64,000 bases of DNA from an uncultured Lachnospiraceae bacterium (GTDB taxonomy: Bacteria > Bacillota > Clostridia > Lachnospirales > Lachnospiraceae): the NCBI GenBank assembly GCA_947053345.1, contig CAMRSM010000026.1, positions 1-64,000 on the forward strand. Direction: 5' to 3'. The translations under genes were made by a program, and so were the position numbers. Position 1 is the first letter of the stretch; each line of letters opens with the position of its first letter. Shown here piece by piece: positions 16,885-25,155 of this stretch. The notes under the pieces are model-generated. The model saw nothing but the letters and a program-made list of their open reading frames with translations, was not told where the DNA came from and searched no databases.

Positions 16885-18138
16885 ATGACTTATACCGCAG
16901 GTGAACTCGCAAAAAAACTGGGCGTTTCCGCCCGCACCGTCCGATTTTATGACGAAAAGAAACTTCTTTCGCCGCAGGATTATTCCGGGGCAGGATACCG
17001 GCTCTACAATGATGAAAGCGCCGAGCGGCTCCAGAAAATCCTGATGCTCCGCTTCATGGATTTTTCCATTGAGCAGATCGCCGAAATCATGCAGGAAGAA
17101 CATTTTGATGTAAAAGAATCACTTGCGGAACAGGAGCGCCTGCTGCTCGCGAAAAAAGAACACATTGAGCAGATTCTCGCTGCCGTGCAAAAAACAAAAG
17201 CCATCCTGTCAGAAAGCCGGAATAAAAAAGACATGCCGGAAACCGCAAAAGACACGCAATCCGGAAGCACGGACACGGCACGGCAGGATTTTTGGGAAAA
17301 CATGCGCCACATTGTCGAGATCGCCAAAAAACGGGAATATGCCGCAAAGCAGTATGAGAATGACCGCAATCTACGCAGCCGCATCTCCATCCACGATTAT
17401 TCCACCTCCCCGATCGGCTTCTACCCGTGGATGTTTGAAAAGATTGCCCTTGCACCGAATATGAAGGTTCTTGACATCGGCTGCGGCAATGCCGCTTTCT
17501 GGCGCAGTATCGCCGCCCTCCTGCCGGAGCATCTGGAACTTCACCTTGTAGATTATTCCGCCGGCATGTTGGAGGCCACGGAGAAAAACATGCGGGAGAT
17601 ACAGGAACATTTCCCGGAAAAGCATATCCGATATACCCTTGACAAGCGCGATGCCGCAGATTTTTCCTATCCTGTTTCCGGCTTCGACCGGATCATGGCC
17701 AACCACCTGTTATTCCACATCGGCAGGGATTCCCGCCTTTCACTCTACCAGAAAATCAGCGCGCTGCTGAAGGAAGGCGGACAGTTTTCCTGCAGCCTGG
17801 TCGGCAGGACGCATATGTACGAACTGCACGAACTTGTGCGCAAATATTACCCGGAGGTCAAAATCCCCTCAGATTCCTTTGATATCGTATTGGAGACCGC
17901 CGCGCAGGAATTATCACATTATTTCAGCATCCTTGCGGACGAAGAACAGAAAAATGACTTGCTCGTGCCGGACGCGGAGGCTGTTTTCGACTATGTCGCC
18001 TCTTACTCTGCCGAGGCAAAAAAAGTGATCCAAAAAGATAAAGAACAATTTTTAAACCGCGTACGCAAAGAAATGGATAAAGATGGCTTATATCACATCC
18101 ACAAGTCAACAGGCCTGTTTGTCTGCGCCAAAAAATGA
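16885..18138 (+). CDS. MerR regulator fused to SAM-dependent methyltransferase
   Basis: A 417-residue fusion. Residues 1-70 form the MerR winged helix (YTAGELAKKLGVSARTVRFYDEKKLL), followed by a dimerising coiled coil to about 115 and a polar linker. From about 135 a class I methyltransferase domain follows: motif I KVLDIGCGNAAFWRS (near 195), the acidic LVDYSAGML, and FDRIMANHLLFHI. The C-terminal part resembles methyltransferases attached to MerR proteins in Clostridia. AAGGAGG lies six to seven bases upstream. The gene sits behind its own MerR-type promoter. It may sense a small molecule and methylate it or a related compound; the substrate is unknown. Confidence 0.9.
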   Translation: MTYTAGELAKKLGVSARTVRFYDEKKLLSPQDYSGAGYRLYNDESAERLQKILMLRFMDFSIEQIAEIMQEEHFDVKESLAEQERLLLAKKEHIEQILAAVQKTKAILSESRNKKDMPETAKDTQSGSTDTARQDFWENMRHIVEIAKKREYAAKQYENDRNLRSRISIHDYSTSPIGFYPWMFEKIALAPNMKVLDIGCGNAAFWRSIAALLPEHLELHLVDYSAGMLEATEKNMREIQEHFPEKHIRYTLDKRDAADFSYPVSGFDRIMANHLLFHIGRDSRLSLYQKISALLKEGGQFSCSLVGRTHMYELHELVRKYYPEVKIPSDSFDIVLETAAQELSHYFSILADEEQKNDLLVPDAEAVFDYVASYSAEAKKVIQKDKEQFLNRVRKEMDKDGLYHIHKSTGLFVCAKK

Positions 18139-18265
18139 ATACTCTTTACCCAAAGTAGAAAGCCTGCCTTCACTTTTCTCCTCCTATCAGATAAAATATG
18201 GATAAGCTGACGTAAATCGACAGTCGCCGTAAGGCACATAATCTGAATTTGCAGGAGGATTTCAT

Positions 18266-19005
18266 ATGACGGCATTATCTGAAAAATTTTGTTGGTTCGA
18301 CCCCGCTGCCACCCAGAATTCCGATGAAACCGACGCGCAAAAATATCAGCGCCTTGTCGAATGGGCATCCCGCGCGCGGGATCAACCCTGACGTTTTCGA
18401 CGAGTTGACGGCATTCCTGCTTAACGCAGGAGAATGGAGCGAACCGATGTTCCGTGACGGCAGGGAACTATTCATGGACAGCATTGCCAAACGTTTCCGA
18501 AACCAAAACCGCCTTTTGCGGGAACAGCTTGCAGCGCTGGAACCATCGGGTCTTGTTAACCCTGCTGTTTACGGCGCTTTGGATCGTTTTGATGATGACC
18601 AGACAGTTTTTTGCCGGTGGGATAACCGGATCCGCCGGAACGGATTCGGTTGATGTCTTCGGATATATCAACTTCCTCAAAGATTGCGACGCGTCCGTAC
18701 AATGGACGCTGTTCATGCCCGATTTCGCAAAGCAGCAGCAGAATGTTTTTGCATGGACAGCTTTGAGTACGATATCCGGAACTCCGTTTATCTCCCAGTT
18801 CGCCTTTGCGAAATTCAGCGGGGACATGGAAAAGATGCACCGCCATGATGGCTATGATTCCGATGCCATGTACGATGTCACGAGGAATATCATCCTCGGA
18901 CAGAACGTAACGATCCCACACCCGGATAAATACTGGACGGCGGAAGTTTTCCTTGACGGATTCCAAAACGGCAGCACAGCCTTTTTGTTCAGTGTTAAAA
19001 AATGA
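18266..19005 (+). pseudogene. Frameshifted gene of unknown function
   Basis: A good start (AGGAGG seven bases before ATG) opens MTALSEKFCWFDPAATQNSD, but this frame stops at 18391. The coding sense continues in the +1 frame (INPDVFDELTAFLLNAGEW to about 18640) and then in the +2 frame (DVFGYINFLKDCDASVQWTLFMPDF to FLFSVKK, stop at 19005). The first seam lies in CGCGCGCGGG near 18370 and the second near 18600-18650. Both changes have the same sense, equivalent to single-base insertions. The parent protein would be about 245 residues, with no signal peptide or known motif. It is either a decayed gene or two sequence errors. Confidence 0.65.
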
Positions 19006-19040
19006 ACAGACCGGTGAGAAGGGACGGCCGGAACAGATAC

Positions 19041-19610
19041 TTATAATCCCCCAAACTTCGCGAATGCGATACTGTAAGCAAGGATACACCACGGCTTCCC
19101 CAAAACAATGATCGCCGTGAATTTCTTCATCCCCATTTTGGTCAGTCCCGAAAAATAGCAGAAAAAGTCATCCGGAAACAGTGGGAGCACCATTCCGAGG
19201 AAGAGCAGCACCGTGTAGGATCTGCTCTTCCCCGCCCACTCCGAATATTTTTCATACTTATCCCGCGGAAAGATATTCTGCACCAGACCAATCCCATATT
19301 TTTTCGCCAGAAGAAACGCGATTAACGACCCGAGCGAAATACCAATATAATTGCACCAGAAGCCGCCCGCGCTCCCAAAGAGCACCGCGCCCACAACACA
19401 GCCCAAAAATCCCGGCAGGACAGGGATCACGACCTGCACGGCCTGGATGATCACAAGGATAACCGGGGCAAATACCCCAAACTTCCCCACATATTCCTGC
19501 AGGCTCTGCACGGAATGGAATTTTCCTCCCACGTAGGCTTTCAGCAAAAAAGCTGCCAGCAGCAGACAGATAAACACAATTACCGACGTTGAAACTTTCT
19601 TTACACTCAT
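19041..19610 (-). CDS. TVP38/TMEM64 (DedA-like) membrane protein
   Basis: About 189 residues from MSVKKVSTSV, preferred over the upstream Met at 19679 because AGGTGG lies just before it. There are five or six hydrophobic spans. The VTT-domain core is visible: VIPVLPGFLGCVVGAVLFGSAGGF, GISLGSLIAFLLAKKYG and the later FLGMVLPLFPDDFFCYFSGL with conserved FPDD-type residues. Members are thought to act in lipid scrambling or undecaprenyl-phosphate recycling. It converges on the frameshifted gene. No operon partner is obvious. Confidence 0.88.
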   Translation of the reverse strand: MSVKKVSTSVIVFICLLLAAFLLKAYVGGKFHSVQSLQEYVGKFGVFAPVILVIIQAVQVVIPVLPGFLGCVVGAVLFGSAGGFWCNYIGISLGSLIAFLLAKKYGIGLVQNIFPRDKYEKYSEWAGKSRSYTVLLFLGMVLPLFPDDFFCYFSGLTKMGMKKFTAIIVLGKPWCILAYSIAFAKFGGL

Positions 19611-19818
19611 ACTCTCCACCTCTGCGATAAATTCCGCAAACCCCGCAGTTTCCGCTGCCAGCAGCATCCAAGGCAGCAAATTTTTACCCAGCCTGTCCCT
19701 GTGAATTTGCTGGATACTTTGCGGGCATTTGCTATGTTTAGTTTAACAGGAATTGTTTAAAATAATATAAAAACATGTTTAAACTTTCCTGTCAATTAAT
19801 GGTTCTGCACGGCAAAAA

Positions 19819-19874
19819 ATATCCTGCCGCCGGAGAAGTGTGCCGTTTGCACCTCTGCTCCGATGACAGGATAT
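19819..19874 (-). terminator. Rho-independent terminator of ABC-2 exporter operon
   Basis: ATATCCTG and CAGGATAT form the outer stem, with CCGGAG/CTCCG and GTGTGC/GCAC inside. On the minus strand the hairpin is followed by six T residues. It lies 57 bases after the stop of the permease at 19932. Confidence 0.75.
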
Positions 19875-19931
19875 CATAGGATTTTCAATTATTTATCTAT
19901 TCTGTGGAATCTATCAAAATTCCTTTCCCTC

Positions 19932-20555
19932 CTACCCCTCCCGAACCTTCTTCCACTCAAACACCGCTGCCATCAAAAGCAGCGATACCGCGAACAAAAA
20001 CAGCTTTCCCCCGCCGTCCCCCGCTGACATCGAGAACAGATAAAAATTTCCAAGTTTCTCCTTAAGCGAGAAATTCGCGATATAATATATCATTGCTGCC
20101 ATATAGCCAACGGTGACATTCCCGGAAATCCCGGCTCCTGCAAAGCCGAGCACGCCAAGAAAAAACGCGGAGGCAAACGCCCCGGTAAAATGCTGCCAGC
20201 CCACAGCACTCTCACAGGCACGCATAAAAAGCGTAAACCCGCCGACCACCGCCAAAAGTGCCCCCGTGGAATATACTGCCCGCAAAGCACAGACGGCGAG
20301 ATGATCCGTCCGCTTTGAGCGGATGAGGTCACGGATATTTTCGTCCTGCTCCGGCAGGAAGACCGGAGTGAGTAAGAGCGCGCCCGCGAGGGATAAAAAC
20401 ATCTCAAGCGGCTGCGCCGCAAGCTTTCCGTCAAGGGAAGATGTTTCAAACACGACCGGTGCCAAAAGCGCTACGCCCAGCGCGGCGAGCAGGTGCGGCA
20501 AAAAGTTATGCCGCAGGTTGGTCTTTACGATTTTTACCCAAAGTATAAAACCCAA
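19932..20555 (-). CDS. ABC-2 exporter membrane subunit
   Basis: Membrane protein of about 207 residues with five to six spans, the third gene of an ATPase-permease-permease set. A TTG start at 20555 is preferred: GGAGGGGGAGGAAGA lies directly before it, while the ATG at 20582 has no ribosome binding site. Either way the gene overlaps the preceding permease (by 50 or 77 bases) and is translationally coupled to it. The middle reads EQDENIRDLIRSKRTDHLAVCALRA-like, as in ABC-2 permeases with regulatory loops. No substrate can be named. Confidence 0.7.
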   Translation of the reverse strand: MGFILWVKIVKTNLRHNFLPHLLAALGVALLAPVVFETSSLDGKLAAQPLEMFLSLAGALLLTPVFLPEQDENIRDLIRSKRTDHLAVCALRAVYSTGALLAVVGGFTLFMRACESAVGWQHFTGAFASAFFLGVLGFAGAGISGNVTVGYMAAMIYYIANFSLKEKLGNFYLFSMSAGDGGGKLFLFAVSLLLMAAVFEWKKVREG

Positions 20556-21849
20556 TCTTCCTCCCCCTCCTTTTCCCCTCATAAATCATCGCAGTGAGCA
20601 CTACAAGTGCAATGGCAACCACCGCAAAAAACGCGCGGTTAAACAAAAAATTGCCGTATTGCTCCATGAACAGCTCCCGCTTATAAAGCGAATTGTGGCG
20701 TATGGTCAGAGTGAACTTTCCGATCCCGCCCGACAATTCCCCGGAAAACACACCGGCAAACCACCACGCCGCCTGAACAAGGATCGCCGCCAGCCCTGAC
20801 GCGAACTCCGTGATAACCATCCCGACCGCCGCCGTGACCATGACCGAAGGAAGCAGCAAAAGAAGCGAATAACGCGCAAAGGCCAAATTGTCCATACTCA
20901 TCCCCGGATAAAATCCCATCACTTTGACCTGCGCGATCCCTGCCGTGACAATCACAGGCAGGAACATGGTAGAAACAAGCGCCGCATAACGCGCAGACAC
21001 GATCACCGCCGAAGATGCACGTCGGGAATATATGAGTTGTTCCATCCTTGCCTTCCGGTCAAGCTGCATGAGTGATACTGCCACAAACACCGGCAATATA
21101 CCGAGCAGCACCCCGACATAATCACAATAGAGCCTTGCATAGCCGCCCGTAATCTTATCTTCCTTTATCAGCTGTTCATATTCCTCCATCGCTTCTTCAT
21201 ACGTTTTTGGAGTTCTGGAAAAATTATGGACGATGTTTTCATCGGAATAGCGCGATCCCCCGCCAATCAGGTCATCCGCTGCGCGCATCAGCTCCCGGAA
21301 GCGCTCATAAGTCAGATTTTCGGGAAATTGATATTCCGGCATCTTCGGCCCTTCTGCTTCGAAATTCCCGCCGCCGTCCACCACAAAGCTGTTATCACCA
21401 GTCTGCCGGATGCCGTTTTCCCCACCAACTTCAAAACTGGCTTTATCACTGTCATTACTCCCATCTCCCCCCCCTACTTGAAAACGATCCAATTCCTCCC
21501 GCGTAAGCCCTGTAATCTCACAGATGATGTCCGCCATTTTCTGGCGCTTCTTCTGTGTCAGACGCACTTCTTTATAAAACCCAATCGGATATGCGATGTA
21601 TCGGTTTGGCCAGTACTCTCCCAACAGCCCTTCGACTGCGCACGGCATCAGGATTTCGGGCACTTCGCGAACCATGATTCCATAAGAGGAAAGACCCGGC
21701 TCCGGCTTTATTTCCGCACCTTTCAATTCAGAATGGAATTGCGAATAATACATGGCAAATATCGCCGCCGCGTAAAGCAGGAACGTGAGAGAGCACAGTA
21801 CCTTCCGACATTCTTTACGGTAGAGGACTAAGAAATTTTTCCCCGTCAT
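20506..21849 (-). CDS. ABC-2 permease with large extracytoplasmic loop
   Basis: A 447-residue membrane protein. One N-terminal span (about 17-35) precedes a large polar domain (about 40-230) containing a Gly/Asp-rich insert, then five or six spans (about 235-430). This is the ABC-2 permease topology with a big loop between spans 1 and 2. Its ATG overlaps the stop of the ATPase gene as ATGA. The loop contains KRQKMADIICEITGLTREEL and a SYGIMVREVPEIL segment near the start. It works with the ATPase at 21846 and the small permease at 19932. Confidence 0.82.
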   Translation of the reverse strand: MTGKNFLVLYRKECRKVLCSLTFLLYAAAIFAMYYSQFHSELKGAEIKPEPGLSSYGIMVREVPEILMPCAVEGLLGEYWPNRYIAYPIGFYKEVRLTQKKRQKMADIICEITGLTREELDRFQVGGGDGSNDSDKASFEVGGENGIRQTGDNSFVVDGGGNFEAEGPKMPEYQFPENLTYERFRELMRAADDLIGGGSRYSDENIVHNFSRTPKTYEEAMEEYEQLIKEDKITGGYARLYCDYVGVLLGILPVFVAVSLMQLDRKARMEQLIYSRRASSAVIVSARYAALVSTMFLPVIVTAGIAQVKVMGFYPGMSMDNLAFARYSLLLLLPSVMVTAAVGMVITEFASGLAAILVQAAWWFAGVFSGELSGGIGKFTLTIRHNSLYKRELFMEQYGNFLFNRAFFAVVAIALVVLTAMIYEGKRRGRKIGFYTLGKNRKDQPAA

Positions 21850-22859
21850 CCCTCCACACCTCCTCCAAGATCACAGCCATTGCGGTAAAGGCAATACATA
21901 TAGGCATCTTCCACATTTGGCTCTGCCTCCTGCGCGCCGATCATCTCCGGCTTTTCCTCCGAGATCAGTCGGACGGTCGTAAATTCATTCTGCACCAGCA
22001 TACCCGTGACAATATAATCTTTTTTGATCTGCGCGAGAAATTTCTTGTTGATATTGATCGTAAATACTTTCCCTTCCGCATCTCCCAGCAACCCGGAAAC
22101 CGTTCCTTTCCACAATATATGCCCGTCATTCATGATCGCGATATCCTCGCAGGTCGCCTCGATATCCCCGACAATGTGCGTGGAAAGAATAACGATCCGC
22201 TCCTCCGCCACCTCGCATAATAAATTTCGGAAACGGATCCGTTCCTCCGGGTCAAGCCCCGCCGTAGGCTCGTCAACGATCAGCACCTTCGGATCGTGCA
22301 GCAGTGCCTGTGCGATCCCGAGCCTGCGCTTCATACCACCGGAAAGTGCCCGCACCTTTTTCCCGCGGTGCTCCGCCAGATTGACGCGCTTTAACAGCAT
22401 TTCCGCCCGCTCCCTGCGCAGCCGGCCATCCATCCCGGAAAGCACGCCCAGATAATCGAGGCTTTCCGAAACGGTCATGGAAGGATACATGGAAAAATCC
22501 TGCGGCAGATAGCCGGTGATTGCCCGGATTTCCTTTGCCTGCTCGATTGGGATCCCGCATACCGTGATCGTGCCGCTCTGCTTTTTGTGCAGTGCCGCCA
22601 ACGTCTTCATCAACGTCGTCTTGCCCGCGCCGTTGCGGCCAAGCAGTCCAAACATGCCCTGATGTATAGTCAGACTGATATCCGTGAGCGCCTGCTTTTT
22701 GCCATAATATTTGTTAACCTTCTTGATTTCGATTTTTTGCCGGTTCCCGCTGGTTTCCTTTTGTGCGGCCACCTCCGGCCTTTGGTTTTCTGCCCCTGGC
22801 ATCCCTTTGTCGTTATGACTTCCCGTTTTAAATAACTGATCTTCCAACGCAATCATCAT
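21846..22859 (-). CDS. ABC transporter ATPase (ABC-2 type)
   Basis: About 337 residues from MMIALEDQLF, chosen because CAGGAAAGG directly precedes it; the frame opens sixteen codons earlier. It has an N-terminal polar extension of about 40 residues, Walker A GLLGRNGAGKTTLMKTL, Q-loop TGYLPQDFSMYP, signature ALSGGMKRRLGIAQALL, Walker B VLIVDEPTAGLDPEER and H-loop ILSTHIVGDIEAT. The C-terminal 90 residues form an accessory domain and end with VEDAYMYCLYRNG. The FSMYPSMTVSESLDYLG pattern is that of ATPases driving ABC-2 exporters, often bacteriocin or drug resistance. Confidence 0.92.
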   Translation of the reverse strand: MMIALEDQLFKTGSHNDKGMPGAENQRPEVAAQKETSGNRQKIEIKKVNKYYGKKQALTDISLTIHQGMFGLLGRNGAGKTTLMKTLAALHKKQSGTITVCGIPIEQAKEIRAITGYLPQDFSMYPSMTVSESLDYLGVLSGMDGRLRRERAEMLLKRVNLAEHRGKKVRALSGGMKRRLGIAQALLHDPKVLIVDEPTAGLDPEERIRFRNLLCEVAEERIVILSTHIVGDIEATCEDIAIMNDGHILWKGTVSGLLGDAEGKVFTININKKFLAQIKKDYIVTGMLVQNEFTTVRLISEEKPEMIGAQEAEPNVEDAYMYCLYRNGCDLGGGVEG

Positions 22860-23346
22860 CCTTTCCTGCGGCAATTCTTTAGTATGGACACTTCCAGACA
22901 ATGCCATACTGAAATTCGTTTTCGTACCGCTCTATTAGAATAACTTGCGAATATCAACATTTTATCTATTTTTGATAGAAATAAGGTGATTATTTCAAAA
23001 AAGCCTTGATCTACAGGTATACCGGCTGGATTTCAAGCTGAATTTACTGCTTTTGGGGAAGAGCCTTGATATGCTGCCCGGAACCCTGCCAGCCCCAAAA
23101 GCAGTACACAGCTTTGAGAAAGAATAAATAAAAACCGAATACGGCTCAGACACAGTGGCTATGTGATAGCTGCCGCGTCCTGTCTCTTCTTCTTTCGAAG
23201 GTTCACACTATTACACTTTGCTGTCTGCCTTACTTTTTGGAGATATCTGATAAATTTTAGAATATTATTGACAATCTCTTTTTTCTTACTTATAATTTAC
23301 TTATTACTAATAGTAATATTACTATTAGATAACAGGAGGGCAATCA
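22860..23346 (+). other. Spacer with long inverted repeat upstream of padR gene
   Basis: No gene is seen. Perfect 14-base arms TACTGCTTTTGGGG (23045-23058) and CCCCAAAAGCAGTA (23093-23106) enclose 34 bases, and an outer AAGCTG/CAGCTT extends the stem. It has no T-run, so it may be the end of a small mobile element or a stabilising hairpin. From about 22950 on, base composition turns markedly AT-rich. The PadR promoter lies at the right end. Confidence 0.5.
23268..23328 (+). promoter_or_regulatory. Consensus promoter with palindromic PadR operator
   Basis: TTGACA (23268-23273) and TATAAT (23291-23296) are exactly 17 bases apart. A perfect 22-bp palindrome at 23307-23328, centred on AATATT with arms CTAATAGTAAT and ATTACTATTAG, lies just downstream, over the expected transcript start. 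Repression by the product of the next gene is the simplest reading. Confidence 0.88.
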
Positions 23347-23886
23347 GTGGATAATATCATACTTGGTCTTTTGCTCTTACATAGCAGAACAATTTATCAA
23401 CTACGGGAAAGAATAAGCCAAGGATTAAACTTAATGTATAGCAGCAGTATGGGCAGTATACAAGCGGCGGTAAAAAAGCTGCTAAGTTATGAGTACATCT
23501 GCTTTGAAGAAGTTGTAGAGAATGGAAAGTACAAAAAAGTCTACTCCATAACCGAAAGCGGGAAACTCTACTTTTTTAAATGGATAAACAGCCCTTTCGA
23601 AATACAAAACATAAGAAATCCCGAATTGGCAAAGATATATTTTATGGGATTTTCAGACAAAAAAATCCGCGAAGCAAATATTGAAGAATATCTGTTATAT
23701 TTAACCGAACAGTACAGCGTACTGAATATAATTTGTGAAGAAGCAAATAGTATCAATCCCCCGGAAGAGCAGAAGGATATATTTTCCTATCAGTTTGCAG
23801 CAGCCCGCTATGGACGGGATTTTATGAAGTTTAACGTTGAGTGGTATAAAAATTTTCTGAATGAGATAAGGAGTGAAAAAATATGA
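23347..23886 (+). CDS. PadR family transcriptional regulator
   Basis: A 179-residue repressor with GTG start; AGGAGGG lies six bases upstream. The N-terminal winged helix reads LGLLLLHSRTIYQLRERISQ and the wing includes YKKVYSITESGKLYFFKW. The C-terminal helices (about 85-175) are the Vir_act_alpha_C type for dimerisation. It overlaps the following hydrolase gene by ATGA. Its codons are far more AT-rich than those of flanking genes, suggesting recent acquisition. It probably controls its own operon through the palindrome at 23307-23328. Confidence 0.9.
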   Translation: MDNIILGLLLLHSRTIYQLRERISQGLNLMYSSSMGSIQAAVKKLLSYEYICFEEVVENGKYKKVYSITESGKLYFFKWINSPFEIQNIRNPELAKIYFMGFSDKKIREANIEEYLLYLTEQYSVLNIICEEANSINPPEEQKDIFSYQFAAARYGRDFMKFNVEWYKNFLNEIRSEKI

Positions 23887-24671
23887 AGCAGTCTAAAATG
23901 GATCATTCACCTATCACATATTATGTTAGCGGGAAGAAATGCAATGAATGGATACTTTTCCTTCATGCCGCTTTTGTTGATCATAGAATGTTCAACACAC
24001 AGATTGAGTATTTTCGCAGCAAATATAATGTGTTAGCAGTTGACATTATTGGTCATGGAAAGTCAATAAATACAAAAAAGGGTGACAGCATAGACAAAAT
24101 GTCAGCATGGATATATGATATTATGGAAGCAGAAAAAATCGAAAAAATACATATTGTAGGGGTTTCATTAGGTGCCATTTTAGCACAGGATTTTGCAAAC
24201 CATTATCCACAAATGGTAAAATCCCTTGCTTGTTTTGGTGGATATGATATTAATAATTTCGATATGGAAATGCAGAAAAAAAATAGTGCATCACAGATGC
24301 TTATGATGTTAAAAGCTCTGTTTTCTATCAAATGGTTTGCAAAATCAAACAAAAAAATATCCGCATTTACTTTACAGGCCCAAAATGATTTTTATGATAT
24401 GAATATCCAATTCCCAAAAAAATCATTCATGTACTTAGCGTCTTTGAATAATATGGTAAACACATATCAAACAGGGCAAAGAGCGTATCCCTTACTAATC
24501 GGGTGCGGAGAGTTTGATATATCAGCAGAACTGCAAGTAATAAAAATGTGGAAGGACCGAGAACCACAATGTAAGGTTGTGCTTTTTGAAAATGCAGGAC
24601 ATTGTGTAAATATGGACACACCTCAAATATTTAATGCAACTATGGAGGAATTTTGGACTAATATAAATTGA
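23883..24671 (+). CDS. Alpha/beta hydrolase
   Basis: A 262-residue cytosolic enzyme. The nucleophile elbow is GVSLG with Ser near 95, the oxyanion region FLHAAFVDHRMF, the classical DIIGHGKS, the acid in GCGEFDISAE and the catalytic His in NAGHCVNMDTP. No lid domain beyond the usual cap is evident. It is translationally coupled to the PadR gene, so expression follows the PadR signal, perhaps a phenolic or antimicrobial compound that the enzyme hydrolyses. That link is inference. The AT-rich codons match those of padR, marking both as one transferred cassette. Confidence 0.87.
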   Translation: MKQSKMDHSPITYYVSGKKCNEWILFLHAAFVDHRMFNTQIEYFRSKYNVLAVDIIGHGKSINTKKGDSIDKMSAWIYDIMEAEKIEKIHIVGVSLGAILAQDFANHYPQMVKSLACFGGYDINNFDMEMQKKNSASQMLMMLKALFSIKWFAKSNKKISAFTLQAQNDFYDMNIQFPKKSFMYLASLNNMVNTYQTGQRAYPLLIGCGEFDISAELQVIKMWKDREPQCKVVLFENAGHCVNMDTPQIFNATMEEFWTNIN

Positions 24672-24693
24672 GAATGTTATACCAAGCTTTACC

Positions 24694-24827
24694 ATGCGAA
24701 GGATATGCGGCGGTAAAGTGTATGTGGTACCCCCTTTGTGTCCAGCTCTAACCGGGCTTTCTACTGCCCGGACTGCCGGAGGCGCATCATCTGCGGACAG
24801 GCCACTGAGTGCATGAAGAAAATATAG
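24694..24827 (+). pseudogene. Remnant of cysteine-rich VLP-type mobile-element protein
   Basis: A short stretch reads ICGGKVYVV and, one frame away, SSNRAFYCPDCRRR up to a stop at 24827. The CxG ... SNRxxYCPDC pattern resembles the C-terminal end of the small cysteine-rich VLP proteins common in Firmicutes conjugative elements. No upstream start exists and the frame is broken, so only a tail survives. It supports the view that the AT-rich padR/hydrolase cassette came with an integrative element. Confidence 0.4.
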
Positions 24828-25155
24828 GCGAATGTGACGCGATAAGGTGTACCTCCCTAAATTCAGATTTATCTATAAAACCCTCTGAAAACGCCGTATT
24901 TTCAAAGTATATCGCTTGTCCAATATTCCAGCCTTATGTATCTTTTCTTGTTTTTGCCCTTACGAGCCGAAACAAGAAAAGCTTCGCATAAATATCCCTA
25001 TTGCTCCATTCGTCCTGCGAAACGTCATCCCCGCCATATATTAACGCTCCATATTTAAAACCTCTGGCTTGTTGAATTGTTCAGCGCCATTATTTTACCA
25101 CAAAATCAATATTCTTGTTTATATGTTATAGGAACCTGATCCGATGCCCCCCAGA
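24828..25155. other. Gene-free spacer
   Basis: About 330 bases of AT-rich sequence between the remnant and the MATE gene end. A short inverted pair (CTTTTCTTGTTT / GAAACAAGAAAAG at about 24951-24981) could form a hairpin. No coding frame with a ribosome binding site is seen. Confidence 0.35.
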
